64,000 nt of DNA, from assembly GCA_028824015.1 (NCBI GenBank), contig JAPPFC010000035.1, positions 48,173-112,172 of the forward strand. Direction: 5' to 3'. The DNA is from a bacterium. GTDB lineage: Bacteria; Actinomycetota; Acidimicrobiia; Spongiisociales; ZC4RG35. The translations under genes and the position numbers were made by a program. The notes under the pieces were generated by a model that saw nothing but the letters and a program-made list of their open reading frames with translations, made no database searches and was not told where the DNA came from. Below are positions 36,798-45,521 of this stretch, in pieces (position 1 is the first letter of the stretch; each line of letters starts with the position of its first letter).

Positions 36798-39700
36798 TCA
36801 GTTTACGGGTGGGGGCGAGAGATCGATGCGGAGTTGCGAGAGCCAACGGGACAAGTGGTCGGGGCTGACCCGATCACCCAGGAACTCGACCAGTTCCTCC
36901 TGGCGGGGCTGGCCGAAGGCGAGGCGATAAACAGCCAAGGACTTCCGCAACCGGGGCAGACTCACCGACTCACGGCTGAACGGCAGCAGCGGAACGAGGC
37001 GCTCGATCTTCGCCCGGCCCTGATGAAAGACCCAATACGGCACCATTTCCCCGTCGCCGGACCCTCTCTCGGAAGCTGCTCGCTCAAAGAGGACCTGCCA
37101 TGGGTCACCCTCCGGAATCCCCTCTCTCAACAGATCGGACCCCAGTTTCTCAGCGATGTTGCGGCGAACCGCGTGACATTTGTACCGGTGGACGCGACCC
37201 TCCCGCTGCTCCAAATCAACCGGACTGGCCGGAAGATTCCAGTGCACCACCGCATGGCACCACAGATGAAAGTCCAGTCCTTCCTGACCGACCGAGGTCG
37301 AGGTCAGCACAAACGGCCAGAAGGGTGAGTTGAAGGCGACCGAGACCGCCCCCACCCGGGCTTGACCACCTTCGGCGAGCGCCTGATCGCCAAACGCCAC
37401 CGCAAAGCGGGTGCGCATACGGTGCGCCTGCAGTATGTCGGCGTTGTCGTCCTCATTGCGACCAGGGATGTCCACCCGCAGCGCAGAGGTACGAAGCCTG
37501 AGCGCCTCCCCGATCTTGGAGGCGATCTTCCTGGCGGCCCTTGTCCGCTGGCTGGCGGCATCGAGGCTTACATAACCGAGCCAGTCGCGCAGCACATGAG
37601 CGTGCTCATCCAGCACGGACTGCAGGTTGCCGTCGACGCAATGACGTACCACCTCGCGCCAGTACGGGACGCTTCCCTCGGATTCGGCTTGAGGTGCGAC
37701 TATTGCAGTTACCTCCGGGGCGTTGAAAAAGCTCCTGAACGCCTCGGCGGCCCGAGCCGCGCTCGAAAGTACCGTCTTGTCAACGCCGGGAAGCCCCGCG
37801 ACCCTTCCGACTGCCCGCAGCGCACACTGGGCCGGTCCTCCGAGAGCCAGTTCCGCAAGCGCCTCATAAAGGTCCTCGGGAGGTCGGCCGAGAGGTTTCA
37901 AGGGATCCTCGGAAGTCTGGTGAGGAGCATTGGCGCCGTACTCGACCATCGCACGGGCCTCGGCGAGATGCGCCCGCAAGTTGCGATCGTCCCGATCTCC
38001 CACCCAAAACTCCGCCGCCCGATCAGCCAGCATCCGGTCGACCTGCGAAGAGTGCCCCAGGTGGTCGAGCAAAAGCGGCGCCGCCCAGTACCAACGCTGA
38101 TCAACCGGTCCGTCGGAACCCCTGTTGCCGGTCAAAGGCGCCAAAGCAGCCTCTATTCGCTTTGAGATAGCGGCGACCACCGCGTCGCGATCAGGCCGCG
38201 CGGGTCCCAGTTGTCGCGGGTCACCCAACTCGGCGAGGCTGGGACTCGGCCATACCAGCAGGAAGGTCGTCATGGCGGCGGCGCGACGACGACCCGTATC
38301 CTCCCCTCCGTCGCTCTCCGAGTCTGTCTGCTCCCTGGTGCGGAAAGCCAGTCGCCTGCCGCCGCGGCGCCGGTATTCGGTTGTGTAACCGTGATCGCGG
38401 CTCGCGTAGGCACGGCGTTCGGCTTCGAAGCTCACCAATGACGAAACCACCTTCGGCACTACCCGCCAACCGGAGAAGATCAAACGCTTGGTGAACCCGA
38501 GGGCCTCCGGAGTTTCATAGACCGAGCCGGTGTCGTAGTAGCGGATCGATGGCGGCACCCACAGAAGATCGAAGGCCCGGCGGCGTTCCAGGTCATCGAG
38601 CAGCCAGCGCAGCCGCCCGTTCTGGGGGTCGACCCGCTGGTAACGCTCCACCTCCTGCCAGCTAAGCAGCCCTGGACCCGGATCGAGCCCCAGGTCCTCG
38701 ACGAGTTGGCCTTCCGCGACGGCTCGCTCTATCGCTCGCTTGAGCTTGTAGTGCTCCATGAAGTTGACCAAGTACGGAGCGGACTTCCAGTACTCAGTGG
38801 GATCGTGGTGCCCGACCGCCCGCGCCAGATCGGCCAGGCGCAGATACGAGCGGAGGTCGGCGGACGCCAACGACACCGGGACTTTGGGTTCGGTGAGCAT
38901 CCCGTCCCGGTCGGGGGTGGCCGCTAGCCGTTCCGTCCTCGCCATGACCTGCCGCAGGTCCGATCCGATCTCACGGCAGATACCCGCCGCAGTGGCCAAC
39001 GGCGTCTCGGGGTCGGCGAAAGCAACCGACGCGGTGAGAGCCTGGCGGAGATCAACGAAACGACTCTCGAGTCTTTCGACCCCGGCCTCGTCCCCGTAGA
39101 GGAAACGACAGGTTTCCAAGAAGTCCCGGTAGTGGTCGGCGTCGGTGTCGTCGGCTGTCGTGTACATGCGGTAGGGAGTGGCCGACAGCAGCAGAGTACG
39201 GGTCGGCTGGCCGGTTTCGGGGTCGCAGTAGTCGAAGAGAGCCCGGGCTAGTTCCGCGGCCAGGTTTCCCGGTTCGGGCCGCAGCAGGTCCTTGAAGCGC
39301 TGAAACTCATCGAGCACCACCAGGTCGGGGCGAAGCGCGTCGATGCCGACGATCGCCATGACCCGGCGCACCTCCGCAATCAACTCCACCCGCAACCACC
39401 ATGTGCGGCCCCGGAAGCCATCCCCGCCGGCCAGGCGTTCGACGATCTCGTCGAACAGTTGGCGCAGGGGTCGCTTGCCTGCCCGTTCCCTCTCGGCGTC
39501 CACCTGTTTCATTCGGTCCGCGAACTCTTGGCGCGACACTTTGACCTGTGGGCGATACCACTCTTCCCACCTGCGAAGCCGCCTGTCCCGGTCAGCGCGA
39601 CTGCCCGCTCTAAGGCCGAACCAGAAAATCCAGCGGGCCCGTTTGCCCATGACCTCGGTGCCCCAATGTCTGCGGAGCAACGTGTAGGCGAGAGCCCGTT

Positions 39701-40139
39701 CTGAGAATCTGCCGGTGCTGGCGCCGAAGTTCAAGGATGTACCCGGAGTGATCGCCAGCAGATTGATGCCCGGACGGCCGTCCCGGTAGCCTTTGAGTTT
39801 CACCAGAGGGAGCATGGTCAGCCGGTCCACGTTCACGGGCGTCGGCTCGATGCCCTCGGGAACCAGCTTTCTCAGGTTCTGGCGGGCGATGGCCCCATTG
39901 GAGCACACGTAAACGATGTCATGACGCTTGTCGCCGGTTCGTCCCAGGTGGTCGATGACCTGCGCTATCACCCCCTTGGCGACATGGGTCTTGCCGAGAC
40001 CCACTTCGTCCGCCACCAGGAACCGGAGCGCGGGGTCGTTATCCGCGAACATACGCTGGAACGCCCATTCGGCCGTGCGTCGCTGAAAGTCCTTCAGATC
40101 GGCCATCGTGGTGGCCACGTCAACGCGCGACGCGGTCAC
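36798..40139 (-). CDS. Large SF2/SNF2-like helicase (DUF6361-PLD cassette)
   Basis: A 1,113-residue protein. The N-terminal motor has motif I DEVGLGKT (44-51), motif II as DEFQ (277-280) instead of DEAH, and motif III LLLSATPYR (317-324). The C-terminal motor has TSVGQEGLDF (about 948-957) and motif VI QREGRVHRY (about 978-986). In between is a roughly 600-residue insert of unknown fold. The layout resembles RapA/DrmD-like translocases. The GTG start overlaps the PLD stop by four bases. With DUF6361 and PLD it forms a compact cassette likely to act on foreign nucleic acid (inference). Restriction-type helicase is the main alternative description. Confidence 0.85.
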   Translation of the reverse strand: MTASRVDVATTMADLKDFQRRTAEWAFQRMFADNDPALRFLVADEVGLGKTHVAKGVIAQVIDHLGRTGDKRHDIVYVCSNGAIARQNLRKLVPEGIEPTPVNVDRLTMLPLVKLKGYRDGRPGINLLAITPGTSLNFGASTGRFSERALAYTLLRRHWGTEVMGKRARWIFWFGLRAGSRADRDRRLRRWEEWYRPQVKVSRQEFADRMKQVDAERERAGKRPLRQLFDEIVERLAGGDGFRGRTWWLRVELIAEVRRVMAIVGIDALRPDLVVLDEFQRFKDLLRPEPGNLAAELARALFDYCDPETGQPTRTLLLSATPYRMYTTADDTDADHYRDFLETCRFLYGDEAGVERLESRFVDLRQALTASVAFADPETPLATAAGICREIGSDLRQVMARTERLAATPDRDGMLTEPKVPVSLASADLRSYLRLADLARAVGHHDPTEYWKSAPYLVNFMEHYKLKRAIERAVAEGQLVEDLGLDPGPGLLSWQEVERYQRVDPQNGRLRWLLDDLERRRAFDLLWVPPSIRYYDTGSVYETPEALGFTKRLIFSGWRVVPKVVSSLVSFEAERRAYASRDHGYTTEYRRRGGRRLAFRTREQTDSESDGGEDTGRRRAAAMTTFLLVWPSPSLAELGDPRQLGPARPDRDAVVAAISKRIEAALAPLTGNRGSDGPVDQRWYWAAPLLLDHLGHSSQVDRMLADRAAEFWVGDRDDRNLRAHLAEARAMVEYGANAPHQTSEDPLKPLGRPPEDLYEALAELALGGPAQCALRAVGRVAGLPGVDKTVLSSAARAAEAFRSFFNAPEVTAIVAPQAESEGSVPYWREVVRHCVDGNLQSVLDEHAHVLRDWLGYVSLDAASQRTRAARKIASKIGEALRLRTSALRVDIPGRNEDDNADILQAHRMRTRFAVAFGDQALAEGGQARVGAVSVAFNSPFWPFVLTSTSVGQEGLDFHLWCHAVVHWNLPASPVDLEQREGRVHRYKCHAVRRNIAEKLGSDLLREGIPEGDPWQVLFERAASERGSGDGEMVPYWVFHQGRAKIERLVPLLPFSRESVSLPRLRKSLAVYRLAFGQPRQEELVEFLGDRVSPDHLSRWLSQLRIDLSPPPVN

Positions 40140-41971
40140 TGCGAAGCCTCATCCCGTGGCCGGACGCCTTCGGCCGTCACATCGCGTATGGCGTCCCAGA
40201 GTTCAGCAAAGCCCGGCGGCAGCGCATCGTCCCCCCGCAGGTCGGCGATGAGCGGGTGGAGTCCGACGAGTCTCAGCGGATCGCTTCTCATGGTTCGTAG
40301 CAACCGTTCCAACACCGCAAAGCTGATCGAGCCAGTTCCATCCGACGCCGACCGGTCTAGAGCCCTGGAGATTTCTCGGATGTCGAGTTGATAGGAGTCG
40401 TCGTAGAGGAGAGCCATCAGGTATCGCAGGAATCGCTCGGCGTTTCCGATCAGCGCCTTCAGAATCGCTCCGTCCCGGTGTTCGGGCACTCCGTCCAGAG
40501 GCACGGGGACCGCGAACCCGGTCCGCTCGCCGCTTTCGTGGGTTAATTCGAAGGCTAGGAACCCACTGAGTGCCTCAAGGCTTGTCTCGAAGCTCACCTC
40601 CAATGGCTCGGCCGGTTCGACCTGCCGCCGGTTGCCCGGGGTGGTGAACGGCCAGCAGTGAATCTCCACACCTTCGATGGCAGGCAGAGGCTTCTGAGAG
40701 TGGTATGTGACGGCCCACCCCTGGCTCTCGTCACCGCTTTCCTTCACCGTACCCTTCATCGCGAGACCGGCGATCTTCCGGCGCATTTGGTCAAGAGTCG
40801 AATCACCAGGGCCGTCAATGGCGGGTGGCTCGGGGGGAGGATGGTAGAGGTGGAGCAAGACACGCAAACCAGGATCGTCTCCATCGCCGTCCAGGAGTCG
40901 ATCGATACCCAACTCGGCGACCGGCCCTCGGAGTTCGGCCAGGATCTCCACGCCGCTGTTGAAGGCGGCCCAGGTGGCGTTAGCCGAACCCACGAACAGG
41001 CGGGCTTCATCCCCCGTCTCGAAGGCGAAGACTTTGGCGTGGACTCCGACCAGGGGCCTGCCGGGGTCTTCAGGGGAGGAAGTTGACCCCGACGCACCTT
41101 CCTGTTCAAACGGGCTGCCGTCGTCGAAGACGTACTTTTCGGTGTTGGAATCGAGAGGGCTGGGCGACAGTCCGTCCAGCGCTCCCTGCCGGCTCACCAA
41201 GGTGTCCACTCGCGCGGTATGCACCTGCGTGAAGAAGTTATCGGACAGGAAAGGCGAGATGATCAGCGAACGCCGAGGGTTGTCCGGAAACGGAGATCTG
41301 ACCTGCTTGAGCCCGAACACATGGATGGTGAGGTCATCGACGCCGGCGGGTAGCTCGAACCGTGCTGCTTGGAGGGTTCTTGTCAGCCACTCCACCCGTT
41401 TCACGTGGTCAGGCGTTACCTCCCCAACGGCGTTGTTCAGCAGTCCCTCGAACAGTTCCCCGACCGCGTTGACCGCTGCGCCGCGACCATCTGGCGTCTC
41501 GTCAAGTCTCAGCAACGTGTCCCAACTCTCGTCGAACGTCAGGTTGCGACTGGCGATGAGCACTCGATGACGCTCAGCCGTCTCATTTTTACCTGAATCG
41601 CCGGATGGTTGGTAGCGCAGCACCCATACCTTGGGATGAACGATCCCTCCTTTTGGGGCCGTCACCGGGACCACCACTCCCTCGAGGAATGCGAATGCCC
41701 TGCTGGGCGGTGGCAGGCTGATCTCTCCGGCCTCGCTAAAGACGGTGATCTTGTGGGCATGCGCCCGTAGTGCGTGGATCAACTCCACCGGCGTCTGACC
41801 GCCGGCCTCAGCGGTGGTGTCCCGCAGGCCGGCCAGGGCGAATGCGGCGGGCGCCGCCAACAGCGCCCCCAGGTTGAGGGTAAAGGTCACCGCCATGGCG
41901 GACTCCAGCTGGAACCCGGCCGGGGGGCGCATCGCATCGATCAGCGTCAGCCGGTTGGTCGGAAGGAGCAT
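40136..41971 (-). CDS. Phospholipase D-like (HKD) nuclease-type protein
   Basis: A 611-residue protein with two HKD half-sites. The first is VHPKVWVL (His112, Lys114) followed by SRN at 141-143. The second is VHAKVFAF (His311, Lys313) followed by SAN at 329-331, the standard H-x-K ... S-x-N pattern. The C-terminal 250 residues match nothing I recognise. No signal peptide is present, so a cytoplasmic nuclease is more likely than a secreted lipase. ATG overlaps the DUF6361 stop by one base (TGATG) and the gene overlaps the helicase by four. PLD-type nucleases pair with helicases in DISARM and related systems. Confidence 0.85.
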   Translation of the reverse strand: MLLPTNRLTLIDAMRPPAGFQLESAMAVTFTLNLGALLAAPAAFALAGLRDTTAEAGGQTPVELIHALRAHAHKITVFSEAGEISLPPPSRAFAFLEGVVVPVTAPKGGIVHPKVWVLRYQPSGDSGKNETAERHRVLIASRNLTFDESWDTLLRLDETPDGRGAAVNAVGELFEGLLNNAVGEVTPDHVKRVEWLTRTLQAARFELPAGVDDLTIHVFGLKQVRSPFPDNPRRSLIISPFLSDNFFTQVHTARVDTLVSRQGALDGLSPSPLDSNTEKYVFDDGSPFEQEGASGSTSSPEDPGRPLVGVHAKVFAFETGDEARLFVGSANATWAAFNSGVEILAELRGPVAELGIDRLLDGDGDDPGLRVLLHLYHPPPEPPAIDGPGDSTLDQMRRKIAGLAMKGTVKESGDESQGWAVTYHSQKPLPAIEGVEIHCWPFTTPGNRRQVEPAEPLEVSFETSLEALSGFLAFELTHESGERTGFAVPVPLDGVPEHRDGAILKALIGNAERFLRYLMALLYDDSYQLDIREISRALDRSASDGTGSISFAVLERLLRTMRSDPLRLVGLHPLIADLRGDDALPPGFAELWDAIRDVTAEGVRPRDEASQ

Positions 41972-43212
41972 CAGCGATCAGCCGCCAACGCGTCGGCGAT
42001 CTCGCCGACGTAGTTCTTGGCGATGGACCACCGGTATCCAAGCTGGCCGCCGACCGCGCGTTGGTTCCAGTTCTCGAGCGCGGTTAGGTAGGCCAGGCGG
42101 GCCCGGTTCCCCTTCAGGCGGATCTCCCTCAGGCGGATCTGTTCGTGAACGCTCGGATCTTCCCCAAAACCCTCAGGATTCTCAACCGCGGAACGGACGA
42201 TCCCGGCTATGAAGTCCCGCGTGCTCCGCCTAATGCGGTACCTGTGGAGAAGCGCCCAGCAGGCTGGTAGGTCATCGGCCCACAATCGAAGTTCCTCCTG
42301 CCGACTTCTGACCATCTTGACCCAACGCTGTAGGCGACCATGTTGGCTCTCCTCTAGCCTGGAGGTGTCCCATCTGAGTTTCTTATGAGCCCGGCGCGCT
42401 ACCAGGACGTTGTATACGTACTGCGGACCGGCGGTCAACTCGGAGAAGCACCGGGCGTGCTGTACCACTTCCGTTAATTTCTCGGGCATGCCTTGCCTGG
42501 ACACGTCCCACGGATATTCGCAGGGGGCGGCGAGGTCGGGCTGTGCGCACAACCAGGCAAGAAGGGTGCCCGGCTGTTTTAGCTGAACGTTGCCGCGCAG
42601 AGTCTCTGCTTCGTCTCGGCTCAATTCGAAGGTGATGTCAGCCTCCAGGAAGCGTTCAGGAGGATCAGGCAGCGGAGCCCACATCGAACTGCTCGGGTCA
42701 GTAACGCTGCCGTCGTCATCGAGAGCCGCCGGGATACCGGCCCCGGCCGCCCGCTGGGCATACTCGCCGAGACTGAGGGGAATTCGCCGCAATCCCCACT
42801 CCCCGAGACCTCCCCAGTAGATGTCACTGGGCATGCGCTTCAAGTTCCGACCGGCCTGGTAGCCGATGACACCCTTACCGGGCCCCAGATGGCGCAAACG
42901 TTCGATGAGCAGCGCCTCGTAGTGGCGAAGACGCCGGAAGAAGTCCGCGGGTGCAACCCGCTCTGCCTCGAGACGCTGGAAGATCCACGGCAGGAACATG
43001 AAATATCGCAGCCTGGTGTGGATGTAGGAGGTACCGGGGTGCAGCATCTCGGAGAAGGCGTCGCGCACCGACCCCAGACCCAGGACATCGAGGGTGGCGG
43101 GCTCCTGGAGTGAGCGCAACAGCGTGGCGACTCGCTCCGTGGCGGCGGCGTCAAAGTCAAGCCACCCAAGCGAAGAGGCGGGGGAGTAGGAGGAGGGGGA
43201 GTAGGTGGTCAG
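41971..43212 (-). CDS. DUF6361 family protein, first gene of the cassette
   Basis: About 413 residues. The N-terminus reads SLGWLDFDAAATERV and continues into LGLGSVRDAFSEMLHPGTSYIHTRLRYFMFLPWIF, which I recognise as DUF6361. No ATG, GTG or TTG lies between the upstream in-frame stop and GWLDF; the next TTG (43119) would remove that conserved motif. I therefore take a CTG at 43212, which has GAGGT four bases upstream. No catalytic motif is known for the family. The gene is coupled to PLD by TGATG. Codon use is less GC-rich than in the metabolic operons, suggesting transfer. Confidence 0.72.
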   Translation of the reverse strand: MTTYSPSSYSPASSLGWLDFDAAATERVATLLRSLQEPATLDVLGLGSVRDAFSEMLHPGTSYIHTRLRYFMFLPWIFQRLEAERVAPADFFRRLRHYEALLIERLRHLGPGKGVIGYQAGRNLKRMPSDIYWGGLGEWGLRRIPLSLGEYAQRAAGAGIPAALDDDGSVTDPSSSMWAPLPDPPERFLEADITFELSRDEAETLRGNVQLKQPGTLLAWLCAQPDLAAPCEYPWDVSRQGMPEKLTEVVQHARCFSELTAGPQYVYNVLVARRAHKKLRWDTSRLEESQHGRLQRWVKMVRSRQEELRLWADDLPACWALLHRYRIRRSTRDFIAGIVRSAVENPEGFGEDPSVHEQIRLREIRLKGNRARLAYLTALENWNQRAVGGQLGYRWSIAKNYVGEIADALAADR

Positions 43213-43229
43213 GCAGACCTCATGCGACC

Positions 43230-43254
43230 GTCACACTAACAACGGAGGTGTGAC
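43230..43254. promoter_or_regulatory. Inverted repeat upstream of the DUF6361 cassette
   Basis: GTCACAC and GTGTGAC are exact complements separated by 11 bases, ending 18 bases before the CTG start. A ten-base palindrome ACAGTACTGT begins at 43253. The position fits an operator for the cassette. No regulator gene is adjacent. Confidence 0.45.
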
Positions 43255-43318
43255 AGTACTGTGTTGTCGCCAAGGACCGCAGAGTCACAGGCTTATGGCA
43301 ACCCCAAAAGGGCCAGAT

Positions 43319-44515
43319 TCACAGTTCGGCCGAGCGGAACGCCTCTCTGATCCCCACCCTGCTCCCGAAACGCAGCAGACCGCCCAGGTACACCCGGCCT
43401 GCCAGGCGGGTCATCACCACCACGGTAAGGATCATCAGCGCCACGGACACCGCCATCTGCCAGAGCGGGATCGCCTGGAAGGCGAAGCGCACCGGCGCCA
43501 CGAAGGGAGCCGTGGGCGGGATGAAGGTGGTCACCACCGCCAGGGTGCTGGTGGGGTTGCCCACCGCCTGGATGGCGATGAAGAACCCGGCCACGGCCAC
43601 CAGGGAGATGGGCGCCACCACGGTCTGTGCGTCCTCCGCCCGGGAGACGAGCGCGCCGGCCGCGCCGAACATCACCGCGAACAGCGAGTATCCGAGGATG
43701 AACCAGAGCATCAGGACCAGGAGGCTGTCGACCGGGAACGCCGGCAGATCGACGATGCCGGTCAGGTTGATTCCCACTAGGGCGATCACCACCGTTCCGA
43801 CGAACTGGCACAGTCCCAGGAGTCCGATGCCCAGGATCTTTCCCGCCAGCAGTTGCCAGGGCTCGAAGGCGGCCAGCAGCACCTCCACCACCCGGTTGGT
43901 CTTCTCCTCTGTGACGCCGCTCAGGATCAGCGACCCGTACAGGAGCACCGCCATGTAGAGCAGCATCAGCCCCCCGAAGGCAATCAGGGATCGCTCGCTG
44001 TTCTCCTCGGCATCGGCGCCCGACAGGGACCTCACCGAAAGCGGCGCGGAGGTGAGGATCTCAACCACCTCCCCGGAGCCCGAGGCCACCAGGCTTTCGA
44101 TCTGCACCGAGCGGGCGCCCCGCTGGAGGAGGGATTCGAGAGCGCCGCCCGCTTCGCCCCCGGCGCCCCGGACCACTATCTCCCTGCCGTCCATCAACAC
44201 CCCGTCCACGTCCTCGGAATCGGCTGCCTGCTCGGCCGCCTCCGGGGAGGCGAACGGGATCACCTCGACGCTAGTTCTCACATCCCGTCCGGGGGGATTG
44301 GCCAGCGCCACCGCCGCGTCGATCACCGCCTGGTTGCCGTCGCCAACCACCCCAACCCGGTAATTCACGTCGTCATCGGCGAAGATCAGGGGCAGGAACA
44401 GGGCTGCCGCCACCAGCAGCAGGGTTAGCGCCACCGAGACGATGAAGGCCCCCGATCGGGACCTCTCCCGGATCTCGCGTCCCATGACCAGCCGGATCGC
44501 CTGCCAGGAGGTCAT
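43319..44515 (-). CDS. ABC-2 type exporter permease (NatB-like)
   Basis: A 398-residue membrane protein. An N-terminal helix follows the family start WQAIRLVMGREIRERSRS. A large extracytoplasmic loop (about residues 50-175) precedes five to six C-terminal helices, with the hallmark SGVTEEKTNRVVEVLLAAFEPWQLLAGKILG. The gene overlaps its ATPase by four bases. Homologues export sodium, antibiotics or lipids; this one's substrate is unknown. Confidence 0.9.
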   Translation of the reverse strand: MTSWQAIRLVMGREIRERSRSGAFIVSVALTLLLVAAALFLPLIFADDDVNYRVGVVGDGNQAVIDAAVALANPPGRDVRTSVEVIPFASPEAAEQAADSEDVDGVLMDGREIVVRGAGGEAGGALESLLQRGARSVQIESLVASGSGEVVEILTSAPLSVRSLSGADAEENSERSLIAFGGLMLLYMAVLLYGSLILSGVTEEKTNRVVEVLLAAFEPWQLLAGKILGIGLLGLCQFVGTVVIALVGINLTGIVDLPAFPVDSLLVLMLWFILGYSLFAVMFGAAGALVSRAEDAQTVVAPISLVAVAGFFIAIQAVGNPTSTLAVVTTFIPPTAPFVAPVRFAFQAIPLWQMAVSVALMILTVVVMTRLAGRVYLGGLLRFGSRVGIREAFRSAEL

Positions 44516-45402
44516 CCCATCACCGCTTCCCGGAAGAGTTCCGACAGGGAGGGTGCGGAGAAGGTGAAGTGGCGGACATCGCCGCCCAGGTCGAGCCGGG
44601 ACACCAGTTCGCTCAAGTCCCCGCCCTTCCGGACGACGATCCGGTGCCGGTACCCGTCGAAGTCAACCGAGACCACCGCATCGAGTCGACTCAGCCGCTC
44701 GGTGTCTGCGGTGCGCATCTCCACTTCGATCACCCAGTAGGGAGAGTCCATCTTAAGTTGGCGGACTTCTCCTCCCATGACCACCCTGCCCCGGTTGATG
44801 ATCGCCACGTCCTGGCAGAGGTCCTCCACCATGTCCAACTGGTGGCTGGAGAACACCACCGCCGCTCCCGCCGCGGCCCGCGAGCGGAGTATCTCTGCCA
44901 TGGTCTCCACTCCGAAGGGGTCCAGGCCGCTGAAGGGCTCGTCCAGCACCAGAAGTTCGGGATCATGGATCAGGGCGGCCGCCAACTGCACCCGCTGCTG
45001 GTTCCCGTGTGACAGCTTCTCGAGGGGATCCCCGATCCGGTCGGAGAGTCCCAACTCCTCCAGCCACCGCTCCGCCGCCGCGCCGGCCTCGGCAGCGCTC
45101 ATGCCGTGGATTCGTCCCAGATAGGTGAGTTGCTTGCCGATCTTCATCTTCGGGTACAGGCCCCGCTGCTCGGGCATGTACCCGAACCGCAGGCGCTCGG
45201 ACTGCCCCACCGGCCTGCCCCTCCAGGTGACCGACCCTTCATCGAGACGCACCAGATTGAATACCGACCGCATGGCGGTGGTCTTCCCCGCTCCGTTGGG
45301 TCCGAGAAAGCCCAGCATCCGCCCCCGCTCCACCCTGAAGGTGCATTTGTCCAGGGCCAGAACCTCCCCGTAACGCTTGGAGAGGCGGCTGAGTTCTAGC
45401 AC
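44512..45402 (-). CDS. ABC exporter ATP-binding protein (NatA-like)
   Basis: A 296-residue ATPase. It has Walker A GPNGAGKTT, signature LSHGNQQRVQLAAAL (the variant with HGN found in NatA-like exporters), Walker B LLVLDEPFSGLDP and switch SSHQLDMV. The GTG start has AAGGG six bases upstream. It pairs with the permease downstream (ATGA overlap). It is transcribed away from the ArsR fusion gene, with 119 bases between the two starts. Confidence 0.93.
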   Translation of the reverse strand: MLELSRLSKRYGEVLALDKCTFRVERGRMLGFLGPNGAGKTTAMRSVFNLVRLDEGSVTWRGRPVGQSERLRFGYMPEQRGLYPKMKIGKQLTYLGRIHGMSAAEAGAAAERWLEELGLSDRIGDPLEKLSHGNQQRVQLAAALIHDPELLVLDEPFSGLDPFGVETMAEILRSRAAAGAAVVFSSHQLDMVEDLCQDVAIINRGRVVMGGEVRQLKMDSPYWVIEVEMRTADTERLSRLDAVVSVDFDGYRHRIVVRKGGDLSELVSRLDLGGDVRHFTFSAPSLSELFREAVMG

Positions 45403-45483
45403 CCGGTCCCTTTCATCGTCACCTTCGCATCATATTTTGGGCCCGAGGATATGCAAAAGCCGCATCCGGGTGCGTCAGGGCGT

Positions 45484-45512
45484 TTATTCAAAATATTTTG
45501 TATCAGTATACT
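45484..45512 (+). promoter_or_regulatory. ars promoter with ArsR-type operator
   Basis: TATACT at 45507-45512 is a good -10, with a weak -35 (TTATTC) 17 bases upstream. Between them lies a perfect 12-base palindrome CAAAATATTTTG (45489-45500), well placed for repression by the ArsR domain encoded just downstream. Transcription would start about three bases before the ATG at 45522, so the mRNA is probably leaderless. The patch is strikingly AT-rich. Confidence 0.55.
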
Positions 45513-45521
45513 TTGATTTGT

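Noticed and set aside
36798..43212. Complete DISARM system
   Set aside because: PLD and SNF2-like helicase fit in outline, but no DrmA, DrmB (DUF1998) or methyltransferase gene is adjacent, and DUF6361 is not part of DISARM as I know it.
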